Shown here one piece after another: positions 17,703 through 25,900 of a stretch of 64,000 nt of DNA. The stretch lies in the NCBI RefSeq assembly GCF_003367395.1, contig NZ_CP031417.1, forward strand, positions 5,047,501 to 5,111,500, in the 5' to 3' direction. Origin of the DNA: Pseudolabrys taiwanensis (GTDB taxonomy: Bacteria; Pseudomonadota; Alphaproteobacteria; Rhizobiales; Xanthobacteraceae). The notes beneath the pieces are model-generated. The model had not been told where the DNA came from. It saw only the letters and a program-made list of their open reading frames with translations, and made no database searches. Within the stretch, counting starts at the first letter, position 1, and each line of letters begins with the position of its first letter. Made by a program: the position numbers and the translations under genes.

Positions 17703-18677
17703 ATGGCCCCAGGCCAGACCAAGCCCCCCCTGAAGGTTTTGCTGTGCTCGCCGCGCGGGTTCTGCGCCGGCGTGGTGCGCGCCATCGAGTCGGTCGAGCG
17801 GGCTCTGGACCGCTACGGAGCGCCGGTCTACGTGCGCCACGAGATCGTCCACAATCGTTACGTGGTCGACAGCCTGCGCGCCAAGGGTGCCATTTTCGTC
17901 GAGGAGCTCAACGAGGTGCCCGATAACGGGGCGCCGGTCATCTTTTCCGCCCACGGCGTGCCCCGCGCGGTACCCGAAGAGGCCGGCCGGCGGAACATGC
18001 TGGCGCTCGACGCCACCTGTCCGCTGGTGACCAAGGTCCACCGCGAGGCCGAGATCCACCACAAGCGCGGCCGTGAGATCGTGCTCATCGGCCATGCCGG
18101 GCACCCGGAAGTGGTGGGTACCATGGGGCAGCTGCCGGCCGGCGCCATCACGCTGGTCGAGGACATCGCCGACGTCGACAGCTTCGTGCCGCGCGACGAG
18201 AACAACCTTGCTTTCGTGACGCAGACGACGCTCTCGGTCGCCGACACGGCGACCATGGTGGAGCGCCTGAAGTCGCGCTTTCCGAACATCGTCGGTCCGC
18301 ACAAGGAAGACATCTGCTACGCCACCACCAACCGGCAGGAAGCCGTGCTGCGCGTCGCGCCGCAGGTCGATGCGATGGTCGTGGTCGGCTCGCCGAATTC
18401 GTCCAACTCGCAGCGGCTCAAGGAAGTCGCCATGCGCGCCGGCTGTTCGAAGGCGTCGCTGGTCGACCGCGCGAGCCAGATCGATTGGAATATCTACGGC
18501 AATATCACTTCGCTCGGCGTCACCGCCGGCGCGTCGGCGCCGGAAGTGCTGGTCGAGGAAATCCTCGATGCGTTCGCCGAGCGCTATGAATTGCGGGTCG
18601 AGACGGTGTCCGCCGCCGTGGAAGACATGTTCTTCCCTCTGCCCCGCGCGCTGCGGGAGACCGAGGCGGCGGAGTAG
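17703..18677 (+). CDS. ispH: 4-hydroxy-3-methylbut-2-enyl diphosphate reductase IspH
   Basis: 324 residues from the ATG at 17703, just after GAGGAACC; the frame open upstream from 17631 is not part of the family. IspH makes IPP and DMAPP in the last step of the MEP pathway. The three iron-sulfur ligands are C15 ([11 protein letters not shown]), C106 (DATCPLVTK) and C205 ([10 protein letters not shown]). [16 protein letters not shown] and the catalytic-region TQTTLSV are intact. It is followed by thrB after six bases and probably forms an operon with thrB and rnhA. Confidence 0.97.
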   Translation: MAPGQTKPPLKVLLCSPRGFCAGVVRAIESVERALDRYGAPVYVRHEIVHNRYVVDSLRAKGAIFVEELNEVPDNGAPVIFSAHGVPRAVPEEAGRRNMLALDATCPLVTKVHREAEIHHKRGREIVLIGHAGHPEVVGTMGQLPAGAITLVEDIADVDSFVPRDENNLAFVTQTTLSVADTATMVERLKSRFPNIVGPHKEDICYATTNRQEAVLRVAPQVDAMVVVGSPNSSNSQRLKEVAMRAGCSKASLVDRASQIDWNIYGNITSLGVTAGASAPEVLVEEILDAFAERYELRVETVSAAVEDMFFPLPRALRETEAAE

Positions 18678-18683
18678 TTCCGC

Positions 18684-19643
18684 ATGGCCGTCTATACCGA
18701 CGTCACGGCGGAAGAACTCTCCCGCTTCCTCGCAGGCTATGCCATCGGCGAACTGCTCTCCTACAAGGGCATCGCCGAAGGCGTCGAGAATTCGAACTTC
18801 CTCGTTCACACCTCGACCGGCAACTTCATCCTCACGCTCTATGAGAAGCGCGTCGCCGAAGGCGATCTGCCGTTCTTTCTCGGGCTGATGGAGCACCTGG
18901 CGGCGCGCGGGCTCAATTGTCCGCAGCCGGTGAAGAACAAGGACGGCGGCATCCTCGGCCGCGTCGCCGGGCGGCCGGCCGCCATGGTCACATTCCTCGA
19001 AGGCATGTGGCATCGCAAGCCGACGGCGGTGCATTGTGCCGGCGTCGGCGAGGCGCTCGCCAACCTGCATCTCGACGGCGCCGACTTTCCGATGACGCGG
19101 CCGAATGCGTTGTCGGTGAATGCGTGGCGTCCTTTGTTCGAACATGCCGGCGCGCGTGGCGACAGCGTGCGTCCCGGCCTGTGCAACGAGATCGTTGCCG
19201 AACTCGACGTGCTGGAGACGTCCTGGCCGCGCGGATTGCCGCAAGGCGTCATCCACGCCGATCTGTTTCCCGACAACGTGTTCTTCCTCGGCGATACGTT
19301 GTCGGGGCTGATCGACTTCTATTTCGCCTGCACCGACACGCTCGCTTATGACGTCGCCATCTGCCTCAATGCCTGGTGCTTCGAGCCGGATCATTCCTAC
19401 AACGTCACCAAGGGGCGCGCGCTGCTCGGCGGCTATAACAAGGTGCGCCCGCTCGATGCCGGCGAGCGTGAGGCCTTGCCGATGCTCTGCCGCGGCGCGG
19501 CGATGCGTTTTCTGCTGACGCGGCTGGTCGATTGGCTCGCGGTGCCGGAAGGCGCGCTGGTGAAGCCCAAGGACCCACTCGAATATCACCGCAAGCTGCG
19601 CTTTCATCAGACGGTGAAGAGCGCGGCGGATTACGGGCTATGA
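18684..19643 (+). CDS. thrB: Homoserine kinase, APH-fold type (ThrB)
   Basis: 319 residues. This is the aminoglycoside-phosphotransferase-like homoserine kinase found in alphaproteobacteria and Pseudomonas, not the GHMP-type enzyme of E. coli. It phosphorylates homoserine for threonine synthesis. Motifs: [21 protein letters not shown] (nucleotide region with the lysine replaced in part by the family pattern), the catalytic loop [11 protein letters not shown] and the metal-binding IDFYFACTD. The ATG is six bases past the ispH stop and its end overlaps rnhA by four bases (ATGA), so the three are co-translated. Confidence 0.95.
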   Translation: MAVYTDVTAEELSRFLAGYAIGELLSYKGIAEGVENSNFLVHTSTGNFILTLYEKRVAEGDLPFFLGLMEHLAARGLNCPQPVKNKDGGILGRVAGRPAAMVTFLEGMWHRKPTAVHCAGVGEALANLHLDGADFPMTRPNALSVNAWRPLFEHAGARGDSVRPGLCNEIVAELDVLETSWPRGLPQGVIHADLFPDNVFFLGDTLSGLIDFYFACTDTLAYDVAICLNAWCFEPDHSYNVTKGRALLGGYNKVRPLDAGEREALPMLCRGAAMRFLLTRLVDWLAVPEGALVKPKDPLEYHRKLRFHQTVKSAADYGL

Positions 19644-20113
19644 CCGATCAGCACGTCACCATCTACACCGACGGCGCCTGCTCCGGGAATCCGGGGCCCG
19701 GCGGCTGGGGCGCGATCCTCACTTTCGGCGACCATGAGAAAGAGCTCATGGGGGGCGAGGAGCACACCACCAACAACCGCATGGAGCTGATGGCCGCGAT
19801 CTCGGCGCTGGAAGCGCTGAAGCGGCCATGCGTCGCCGACATCCACACCGACAGCCAATATCTGCGCAACGGCATCATGAGCTGGATCCACTCATGGAAG
19901 CGCAACGGCTGGCGCACCGCCGACAAGAAGCCGGTGAAGAACGTGGATCTGTGGCAGCGGCTCGACGCGGCACTGCATCATCACACGGTGCACTGGCACT
20001 GGGTGAAGGGCCATGCCGGCCACCCGATGAACGAGCGTGCTGATGAATTGGCGCGCAACGGCCTGATCGCGGCGCGTGCCGGCGCCAAAGGTGCGATGAG
20101 TAAGTCTTCGTAG
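19640..20113 (+). CDS. rnhA: Ribonuclease HI
   Basis: 157 residues from the ATG at 19640. RNase HI removes RNA from RNA-DNA hybrids. The catalytic residues are D11 ([17 protein letters not shown]), E49 ([10 protein letters not shown]) and D71 (DIHTDSQYL), with a fourth acidic residue in NERADELA and the conserved [13 protein letters not shown] loop. The basic protrusion with [12 protein letters not shown] is present. It is the last gene of ispH-thrB-rnhA and overlaps thrB by four bases. Confidence 0.97.
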   Translation: MTDQHVTIYTDGACSGNPGPGGWGAILTFGDHEKELMGGEEHTTNNRMELMAAISALEALKRPCVADIHTDSQYLRNGIMSWIHSWKRNGWRTADKKPVKNVDLWQRLDAALHHHTVHWHWVKGHAGHPMNERADELARNGLIAARAGAKGAMSKSS

Positions 20114-20501
20114 GCCTGTGAGCCAAAAGCCTCCATCCGCGTCATGCCCCGCGAAAGCGGGGCATCCAGTAAACGCCGATGTCTCGGTTGAATTCAAAGC
20201 GCCGTGAATACTGGATCGCCCGCTTTCGCGGGCGATGACAGCTTGCGGGGTGGCGCGGGCGCCAAAGGCGCGATGAGTAAGTAATTAATCGGCCGAAAAT
20301 TCAGCCTCGACCCGTCATCCTGAGGTGCGAGCGAAGCGAGCCTCGAAGGATGAGCGGCCACCGCAAGTCGGCTGCAGCCGACTTGTGTCAGTTTATCTTG
20401 CCGATCTCGGGCAGGCCCGAGATCGGTGGCCGTCGCCCTTCGAGGCTCGGCGCAAGCGCGCCGAGCACCTCAGGGTGACGGAGAGAGGTTGTGCGAGACC
20501 C
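20114..20501. repeat. Gap filled by palindromic repeats (C-type copy 1)
   Basis: No gene. The first part (20133-20240) has CCCCGCGAAAGCGGGGCATCC and a matching CGCCCGCTTTCGCGGGCGATG. The second (20313-20481) is a repeat C copy: CATCCTGAGGTGCGAGCG...GCGAGCCTCGAAGGATGA, a central dyad AAGTCGGCTGCAGCCGACTT, then CGCCCTTCGAGGCTCGGC...GCACCTCAGGGTGACGG. Short tails of the rnhA end (GCCAAAGGCGCGATGAGTAAGT) recur at 20260-20283. Confidence 0.75.
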
Positions 20502-20987
20502 TTACAGTTGCCCGAGCAGCGCCTGGCCGCCGGAGATCTCGCACTTGCCCGGCGCTTCTTCGAGGTTGAGCTGCTTCACCACGCCGTCTTCGACCAGCAT
20601 CGAATAACGCTTCGAACGGATGCCGAGGCCGCCGCCCGACGCATCGAGATCCATGCCGATCGCCTTGGCGAAGTCGGCGCTACCGTCGGCGAGAAACTCG
20701 ATCTTGCCGTCGCCGCCGGTGGCCTTGGCCCAGGCCTTCATCACGAACGGATCGTTGACCGCCGTTACCGCGATGGTGTCGACGCCCTTCGCCTTGAAGG
20801 CATCGAGGTTGTTGAGGAAGCTCGGCATGTGCAGGTTGCTGCAGGTCGGCGTGAAGGCGCCGGGCACCGCGAACAGCGCCACCTTCTTGCCCTTGAACAC
20901 CTCGTCGGTGGTCTTGGGGGCCGGACCTTGATCGGTCATCACGCGGAATTTCGTTTCGGGCAGGCGATCACCAACCTTGATGGTCAT
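20502..20987 (-). CDS. Peroxiredoxin, Prx5 type
   Basis: 161 residues, the Prx5/AhpC-TSA redoxin subfamily. The peroxidatic cysteine is C49 in GAFTPTCSNLH, inside the FAVPGAFTPTC motif; the helix with FKAKGVDTIAVTAVNDPFVMKAWAK follows. The enzyme reduces hydroperoxides at the expense of glutathione/glutaredoxin or thioredoxin. The C-terminal LEEAPGKCEISGGQALL contains the second cysteine of this subfamily. It lies 70 bases downstream of the DsbD-like gene on the same strand, probably in one transcript. Confidence 0.95.
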   Translation of the reverse strand: MTIKVGDRLPETKFRVMTDQGPAPKTTDEVFKGKKVALFAVPGAFTPTCSNLHMPSFLNNLDAFKAKGVDTIAVTAVNDPFVMKAWAKATGGDGKIEFLADGSADFAKAIGMDLDASGGGLGIRSKRYSMLVEDGVVKQLNLEEAPGKCEISGGQALLGQL

Positions 20988-21057
20988 GGCGTCCTCGTCT
21001 TGTGTGGAAATTATTACGTCGTTCTCCCGGGAGCGGTAATTACGCTCTCCGGCGGCG

Positions 21058-21894
21058 TTAGTCGAGACGGGTCGTGACTTCGTAGGCGCGCTCGCCTTTC
21101 ACCACGGTGAAGGTCAAGTCGAACGGACCTTTGGGGTCGACGCCCGACGGCAGTCCATCAAGCGCGAACGAGAACTGCTGGCGTCCGGCCGGCGCGCCCG
21201 GCGCCGGCTGCGGAATGGGCAGCGCCCATTCCGGCGTCGGGCCTTCGGCGAAGATCTGCACCGGCCCGCCATCCGGCGGCGCCAGTTCGACCATGACCAG
21301 CGGTTTGGCGCCGCCGTCGACGCGGCGGGCGGTGAGGCTGAGATCGGCGGCGGCGACTTTCTTCGGCACGCGTGCTTCGGCGGCCTGCAAGGCGCTGTCT
21401 TGCGCACTGTCGCCGGCGCTCAGCGTCACCTCGGCATTGCCTTCGGCCGGCACGCACAGCTTTTCGCAGACCGCGTAATCGACTTTGACGCGCAAGGTCG
21501 CGGGCTTGCCCGGGTCCTTCGGCGTTACCGCGACCGGGAAGATCACACTATCCGAGTAGCCGAGCGATTGTCCGCCGCTGTCGCTGTGCACCTGTGGCGC
21601 GGGATACAGCACCTTGGCGACTTTCACGTTGGTCGAGCCGGCGAAGTCGAACCGCGGCGGCACGCCGGCGTCGCCCGGGTAGCGCCAATAAGTGTGCCAG
21701 CCCGGCTTCATCTTGATCTCGATGCCGGCGCGCAGCTGCGGCACATCCTTTGCATTTCGACCGGCGATGAGCCGCATCGCCGACCGTGTGTCTTCGCTCC
21801 ACGTCGAGGCGTCGCCGGCGCGTGCGTTGCCGACGGATGCCGCGACGCCGCAGGCCGCAAGGAGAATTGGAATAATTTGCCGCATATTGTGCAT
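21058..21894 (-). CDS. DsbD N-terminal-like (thiol-redox) secreted protein
   Basis: 278 residues from the ATG at 21894. A signal peptide (MRQIIPILLAACGVAASVGNARA) precedes a DsbD-alpha-type immunoglobulin-like domain: GIEIKMKPGWHTYWRYPGDAGVPP, then YAVCEKLCVPAEG, the typical CxxxC of this domain. In full-length DsbD the N-terminal domain carries electrons to periplasmic partners; here there is no membrane part, so it must work with another transporter of electrons. It is upstream of a peroxiredoxin, hinting at an envelope redox role. Function is inferred from the domain only. Confidence 0.82.
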   Translation of the reverse strand: MHNMRQIIPILLAACGVAASVGNARAGDASTWSEDTRSAMRLIAGRNAKDVPQLRAGIEIKMKPGWHTYWRYPGDAGVPPRFDFAGSTNVKVAKVLYPAPQVHSDSGGQSLGYSDSVIFPVAVTPKDPGKPATLRVKVDYAVCEKLCVPAEGNAEVTLSAGDSAQDSALQAAEARVPKKVAAADLSLTARRVDGGAKPLVMVELAPPDGGPVQIFAEGPTPEWALPIPQPAPGAPAGRQQFSFALDGLPSGVDPKGPFDLTFTVVKGERAYEVTTRLD

Positions 21895-22076
21895 GGCCGC
21901 CCGCTCTAATGGGAAATGGACGGCCCGGCCATTGAATTCATCGTGAGGAGCGCCGGCCCGATGGTAATCAGGGCAGCCATTTCGCCACAATTCGCCTCGA
22001 ATATGACGGTCGGCGCCGTGAACTCCGGCGCGCGTGGTTCGTTTGCAAAGGCGGGGTGATCGGGTAACCTTTTGCC

Positions 22077-22694
22077 ATGAAGATGACGCGCAATTCGACT
22101 GAAGAACCTTCCGCCCGCGGCTATCTCGACGGGCAGATGTTGATCGCCATGCCGGCCATGGCCGACGAGCGTTTTTCGCGCTCGGTGATCTATGTGTGTG
22201 CGCATTCGACCGAAGGCGCCATGGGCATCGTCATCAATCAGCCGGCGCAGAACATCAAATTTCCCGATCTTCTGGTTCAGCTCGAGGTGATCCCGGCGAG
22301 CGAACGCATCCAATTGCCGAACCAGGCCGAGACGGTGAAGGTGCTCAAAGGCGGGCCGGTCGAGACCGGGCGGGGCTTCGTGCTGCACTCGGCCGACTTC
22401 TTCATCGAGAACTCGACGTTGCCGATCGACGACGGCATCTGCCTCACCGCGACGCTCGACATCCTCAAGGCGATCGCGCGCGGCAACGGGCCGCACAATG
22501 CGATCCTCGCGCTCGGCTATGCCGGCTGGGCGCCGGGTCAGCTCGAGCAGGAGATTCAGCAGAACGGCTGGCTGCATTGCCCCGCCGACAGCGATCTCAT
22601 CTTCGGCACCGACATCGAGCACAAATACGAGCGCGCGCTGCGCAAGATCGGCATCGATCTCGCCATGCTCTCGAACGAAGCCGGCCACGCGTAG
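22077..22694 (+). CDS. YqgE/AlgH family protein
   Basis: 205 residues, a full-length UPF0301 protein: [27 protein letters not shown], the [10 protein letters not shown] motif, [16 protein letters not shown], and the C-terminal [16 protein letters not shown]...WL block. The fold is known but not the activity; AlgH in Pseudomonas is linked to alginate regulation. The ATG at 22077 is 20 bases past a GGGTAACC stretch, with no strong ribosome binding site visible. It is divergent from the DsbD-like gene. Confidence 0.95.
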   Translation: MKMTRNSTEEPSARGYLDGQMLIAMPAMADERFSRSVIYVCAHSTEGAMGIVINQPAQNIKFPDLLVQLEVIPASERIQLPNQAETVKVLKGGPVETGRGFVLHSADFFIENSTLPIDDGICLTATLDILKAIARGNGPHNAILALGYAGWAPGQLEQEIQQNGWLHCPADSDLIFGTDIEHKYERALRKIGIDLAMLSNEAGHA

Positions 22695-23059
22695 CCGTGC
22701 ACGGTCATTGCCGGGCATATCCCGTCGACGACGGGCGTAAGCGCCTTATGACCTGAAATCTATGATGATGCGCCCGGCGGAAATCGGTACAAGCATCCGC
22801 TTGGCACCGCATCATGGATGCGCGGGTCATCCCTCTCCGTCACCCTGAGGCGCTCGGCGCACTTGCGCCGAGCCTCGAAGGGCGACGGCCGATCATCCTT
22901 CGAGGCTCGCTGCGCTCGGACCTCAGGATGACGGATCGAGGCTGTCATCGCCCGCGCCAACGGGCGGTGCAGTATTCATGGCGTATCGATTGCACCGAGG
23001 TGCTGGTTTTTACCGGATGCCCCGCTTTCGCGGGGCATCACCGGCCGCGGAGCGATCGC
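22695..23059. repeat. Gap with repeat A remnant and repeat C copy 2
   Basis: No gene. A degenerate repeat A (GGTCATTGCCGGGCATATCC...) occupies 22703-22790. A compact repeat C occupies 22838-22934: CACCCTGAGG...CGGCGCACTTGCGCCG...CTTCGAGGCTCGCTGCGC...CCTCAGGATGACGG. A short CCCCGCTTTCGCGGGGCATC dyad at 23021-23040 ends it. Confidence 0.7.
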
Positions 23060-24034
23060 TCAGCCGAACCTTGCCCGGTCGTGCGGCGCCGAGAAGTCGA
23101 GCTGCGGGCCGACGGGCACGATGCCGGTCGGGTTCACCTGCCGCTGGCTGAAGTAGTAATGGCGCTTGATCTGTTCGAGGCTGACCGTTTCGGCGATGCC
23201 CGGCACCTGGTAGAGATCGCGCACGTAGTTCGACAGGTTCGGATACTCGTAGATGTGCCGCCAGTTGCATTTGAAGTGTGAGTAGTACACGGCATCGAAA
23301 CGGATCAGCGTGCAGAACAGCCGCCAGTCAGCCTCGGTGACGGCGCCGCCGGCGAGATAACGCTGGTTCGACAGGATCTGCTCGATCTCGTCCAGCGTGT
23401 CGAACAGGTTGCGGAAGGCCTCTTCATAAGCTGTCTGCGAGGTGGCGAAGCCCGCGCGATAAACGCCGTTATTGATATTCGGGTAAATGAGGTCGTTGAG
23501 CTTTTCGATCTCGGTGCGCAAGTTTTGCGGATAGTAGTCCGTATGCACGTTGGTGTGGGCGTCGAACGCCGTATTCAACATGCGGATGATCTCGGACGAC
23601 TCGTTGTTGACGATCGTCTTCTTCTGTTTGTCCCACAGCACCGGCACGGTGACACGGCCCGTGTATTTCGGTTCGGCGAGCACGTAGATCTCCGACAGCT
23701 TGCTCGTGCCATTGAGCGTGTCGCCGGTCGAGCCCTCGTCGGTGTTGAAGGTCCAGCCGTCCTGCAACATGTCGGGCGAGACGACCGACATCGAGACGAG
23801 GTTCTCGAGCCCCTTCAGCTTGCGGAAGATGATCGTGCGGTGCGCCCAGGGGCAGGAGAGGGCGACGTAAAGGTGATAGCGCCCGGGTTCGGCCTTGAAC
23901 CCCGCCTCGCCGGTCGGGCCGGCGCCGCCGTCGGCGGTCACCCAGTTGCGGAAGTGAGTCGCGGGACGGATGAACTGGCCGTCCTTGGTGCGCGGCGCCT
24001 CTTGCTGCCAGACGCCGTCGACGAGAAGTCCCAT
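23060..24034 (-). CDS. Glutathionyl-hydroquinone reductase (YqjG/PcpF type)
   Basis: 324 residues from the ATG at 24034 (MGLLVDGVWQQE), about nine bases after GGAG; the frame open to 24487 crosses noncoding DNA. It belongs to the Xi-class glutathione transferases, which reduce glutathionyl-hydroquinones. Catalytic cysteine is in ALSCPWAHRTIIFRKLKG; VPVLWDKQKKTIVNNESSEIIRM is the glutathione-binding region and EADWRLFCTLIRFDAVYYSHFKCNW is the typical C-terminal domain. A specific xenobiotic substrate cannot be told from sequence. It is divergent from the GNAT gene. Confidence 0.93.
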   Translation of the reverse strand: MGLLVDGVWQQEAPRTKDGQFIRPATHFRNWVTADGGAGPTGEAGFKAEPGRYHLYVALSCPWAHRTIIFRKLKGLENLVSMSVVSPDMLQDGWTFNTDEGSTGDTLNGTSKLSEIYVLAEPKYTGRVTVPVLWDKQKKTIVNNESSEIIRMLNTAFDAHTNVHTDYYPQNLRTEIEKLNDLIYPNINNGVYRAGFATSQTAYEEAFRNLFDTLDEIEQILSNQRYLAGGAVTEADWRLFCTLIRFDAVYYSHFKCNWRHIYEYPNLSNYVRDLYQVPGIAETVSLEQIKRHYYFSQRQVNPTGIVPVGPQLDFSAPHDRARFG

Positions 24035-24160
24035 GGGCATATTCTCCGGTGTTTCCACCGACCATTTAAGCCGCCCGTGCGTCCGGCGCCACCGGCGATG
24101 GACCGGACCCGGCCCAGATGCTAATCGGCAGGCTGGAACTCCGGGGATACCCAAAGAGAA

Positions 24161-24682
24161 ATGAGCGAACTGGCGCTGACCATCCTGTCCGAGACGGCCG
24201 ACGACGCCCAGGCGATCGAGCGGCTGCACGAGCGCACTTTCGGGCCCGGCCGCTATGCCCGCACGGCCTTCCGCATCCGCGAGGGCCGCAGCCACGCGCT
24301 CGACCTCTCGTTCACGGCGCGCATCGGCACGCTGCTGGTCGGCTCGGTGCGGCTGACGCCGATCTGCATCGGCGACACGCCGGCGCTGTTGCTCGGGCCG
24401 CTGACGGTCGAGCCGCCGTTCCGGTCGCGCGGCATTGGCCGCACGCTCATCGAGCGCGCCTTGAGGGACGCCAAGGCCAAGGGTCACAAGCTGGTCGTGC
24501 TGGTCGGCGACGAGCCGTTCTACGGCAAGATCGGCTTCAAGCGCGTGCCCAAGGGACAGATGAAGATGCCGGGGCCCGTCGATCCGGGCCGGCTGCTGGT
24601 CAACGAGCTCGTGCCCGGCGCCGCCGAAGGCGTCAAAGGTCTCATCCGGCCGGACTGGGAAGACTCGGTCCCGTCATCCTGA
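24161..24682 (+). CDS. GNAT family N-acetyltransferase
   Basis: 173 residues. The acetyl-CoA-binding motif is LGPLTVEPPFRSRGIGRTLIERAL, with the (R/Q)xxGxG core RSRGIG, and the following VVLVGDEPFYGKIGFKRVP is the usual beta5-alpha4 region; this is closest to YhbS-like acetyltransferases. The acceptor is unknown. The last codons and the TGA stop (24680-24682) fall inside the palindromic repeat CCGTCATCCTGAGGTGC, so the C-terminus DSVPSS has been set by that repeat. Confidence 0.9.
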   Translation: MSELALTILSETADDAQAIERLHERTFGPGRYARTAFRIREGRSHALDLSFTARIGTLLVGSVRLTPICIGDTPALLLGPLTVEPPFRSRGIGRTLIERALRDAKAKGHKLVVLVGDEPFYGKIGFKRVPKGQMKMPGPVDPGRLLVNELVPGAAEGVKGLIRPDWEDSVPSS

Positions 24683-24783
24683 GGTGCCCGCCGTGGGCGG
24701 CCGCGAAGGATGAACGGCCAAGGAGTCCGTGCCCGTCATCTTTCGAGGCTCGCGCGTTGCACTCGCACCTCAGGATGACGGAT
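24671..24783. repeat. Palindromic repeat C, copy 3, overlapping a gene end
   Basis: CCGTCATCCTGAGGTGC at the left, TTTCGAGGCTCGC near the centre-right, and GCACCTCAGGATGACGG at the right, forming a long inverted repeat of the same family as 20313-20481, 22838-22934 and 60168-60279. Confidence 0.8.
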
Positions 24784-24811
24784 TGAGATTGGCGCGTATA
24801 CGCCTCGGCGA

Positions 24812-25693
24812 TCAGACGCAGAGGATGTTCTCCTCGAAGCCGAGCGTTTCCTTGTCGATCGGCTTGAGGTTTGTGGCGTCGAGGCACCGATAGCCGACGC
24901 GTTCGAGCCGCGCGATGATGGCGGCGCCGTCGAGCGGCTGCTCCCGCGCGCGATCGGTCAATATCTCGCACAGGATCGGCACCTTGCGGCCGGGCTTTTC
25001 CAGCGTCTTGCGCATGCCGTCGAACACCGCGGCTTCGAAGCCCTCGACGTCGATCTTGATCAGGCCGACGCGATCGAGGTTCAGGTTCTGGCGCGCCACG
25101 TAATCGTCGAAGCGGATCACCTCCACGGTGATGTTCTCGGTCAAGGCCTTGGCGTGATCGAGGAAGCCAGGTGCGAGCGAGCTCGAGCCGATATTGGTGT
25201 TGTAGTTCTCGAAGTTCTCGCGCCGCGGCGGCACGACCGCCATCGGCAATTGCGCCGGCTCGGCGCCGCAGGCCACCGGATTGGCAAAGACGCGGAAGTC
25301 CGGATTGAGCTCGGCCAGCCGCCGCACGAAGGCGTAATAATGCGGCACCGGCTCGAAGGCATGCACTTCGCCGCGGATACCGATGCGCGACAGCGCATAG
25401 GCCGACCAGTAGCCGCAATTGGCCCCGATATCGACGAAGATGTCGCCCGGATTGAGATGACGGTCGAAGATCCGCTCCAGGAACATCTCGTGCGTATGGA
25501 AATAATACTTCCGCATCAAACGATGCGTATCCATGTCGATCTCGTACTTCACCGAGCGGAAGTTCGTCGCGACCAATCCCGCGGGCGGCGCCGAGAAGCG
25601 TTCGACCAAGCGGCGGCGGACCATGTCGGGGAACTTTATCGGATCGCTGGCCGCGTATTTGCCGAAAAAGCGGGCGCTCTTGGACGCAAACAT
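24812..25693 (-). CDS. FkbM family methyltransferase
   Basis: 293 residues. The SAM-binding motif is DIFVDIGANCGYWSAYALS, followed by EVHAFEPVPHYYAFVRRLAE, and later VEVIRFDDYVARQNLNLDRVGLIKIDVEGFEAAVF, a typical FkbM ending. FkbM-type enzymes methylate hydroxyl groups on sugars, polysaccharides or polyketides; no glycan or secondary-metabolite genes are near, so the substrate is open. The ATG at 25693 has only a weak ribosome binding site. The 207-base gap to the next gene shows nothing coding. Confidence 0.92.
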   Translation of the reverse strand: MFASKSARFFGKYAASDPIKFPDMVRRRLVERFSAPPAGLVATNFRSVKYEIDMDTHRLMRKYYFHTHEMFLERIFDRHLNPGDIFVDIGANCGYWSAYALSRIGIRGEVHAFEPVPHYYAFVRRLAELNPDFRVFANPVACGAEPAQLPMAVVPPRRENFENYNTNIGSSSLAPGFLDHAKALTENITVEVIRFDDYVARQNLNLDRVGLIKIDVEGFEAAVFDGMRKTLEKPGRKVPILCEILTDRAREQPLDGAAIIARLERVGYRCLDATNLKPIDKETLGFEENILCV

Positions 25694-25900
25694 GGATCGA
25701 CCTCGCTACAGGGGGACCGGAGCGGACGACGATGAGGTGGAAGCTGTCGACAAAGAGTGCGCAGGACTGCGAACCATTTTGATGCGCATCGGAACCATTT
25801 CCACACTGCGCGTTTTAACGCGCCATGCGGATATTCGTTCCTCGCAGCAGAGGTGAATGCCGGTCGCCGGTCATTATCGCGACGAGCGCGCGGTTAAAGC

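Noticed and set aside
24035..24487. N-terminal extension of the glutathionyl-hydroquinone reductase
   Set aside because: It overlaps the divergent GNAT gene and does not resemble the family; the start at 24034 has a ribosome binding site.
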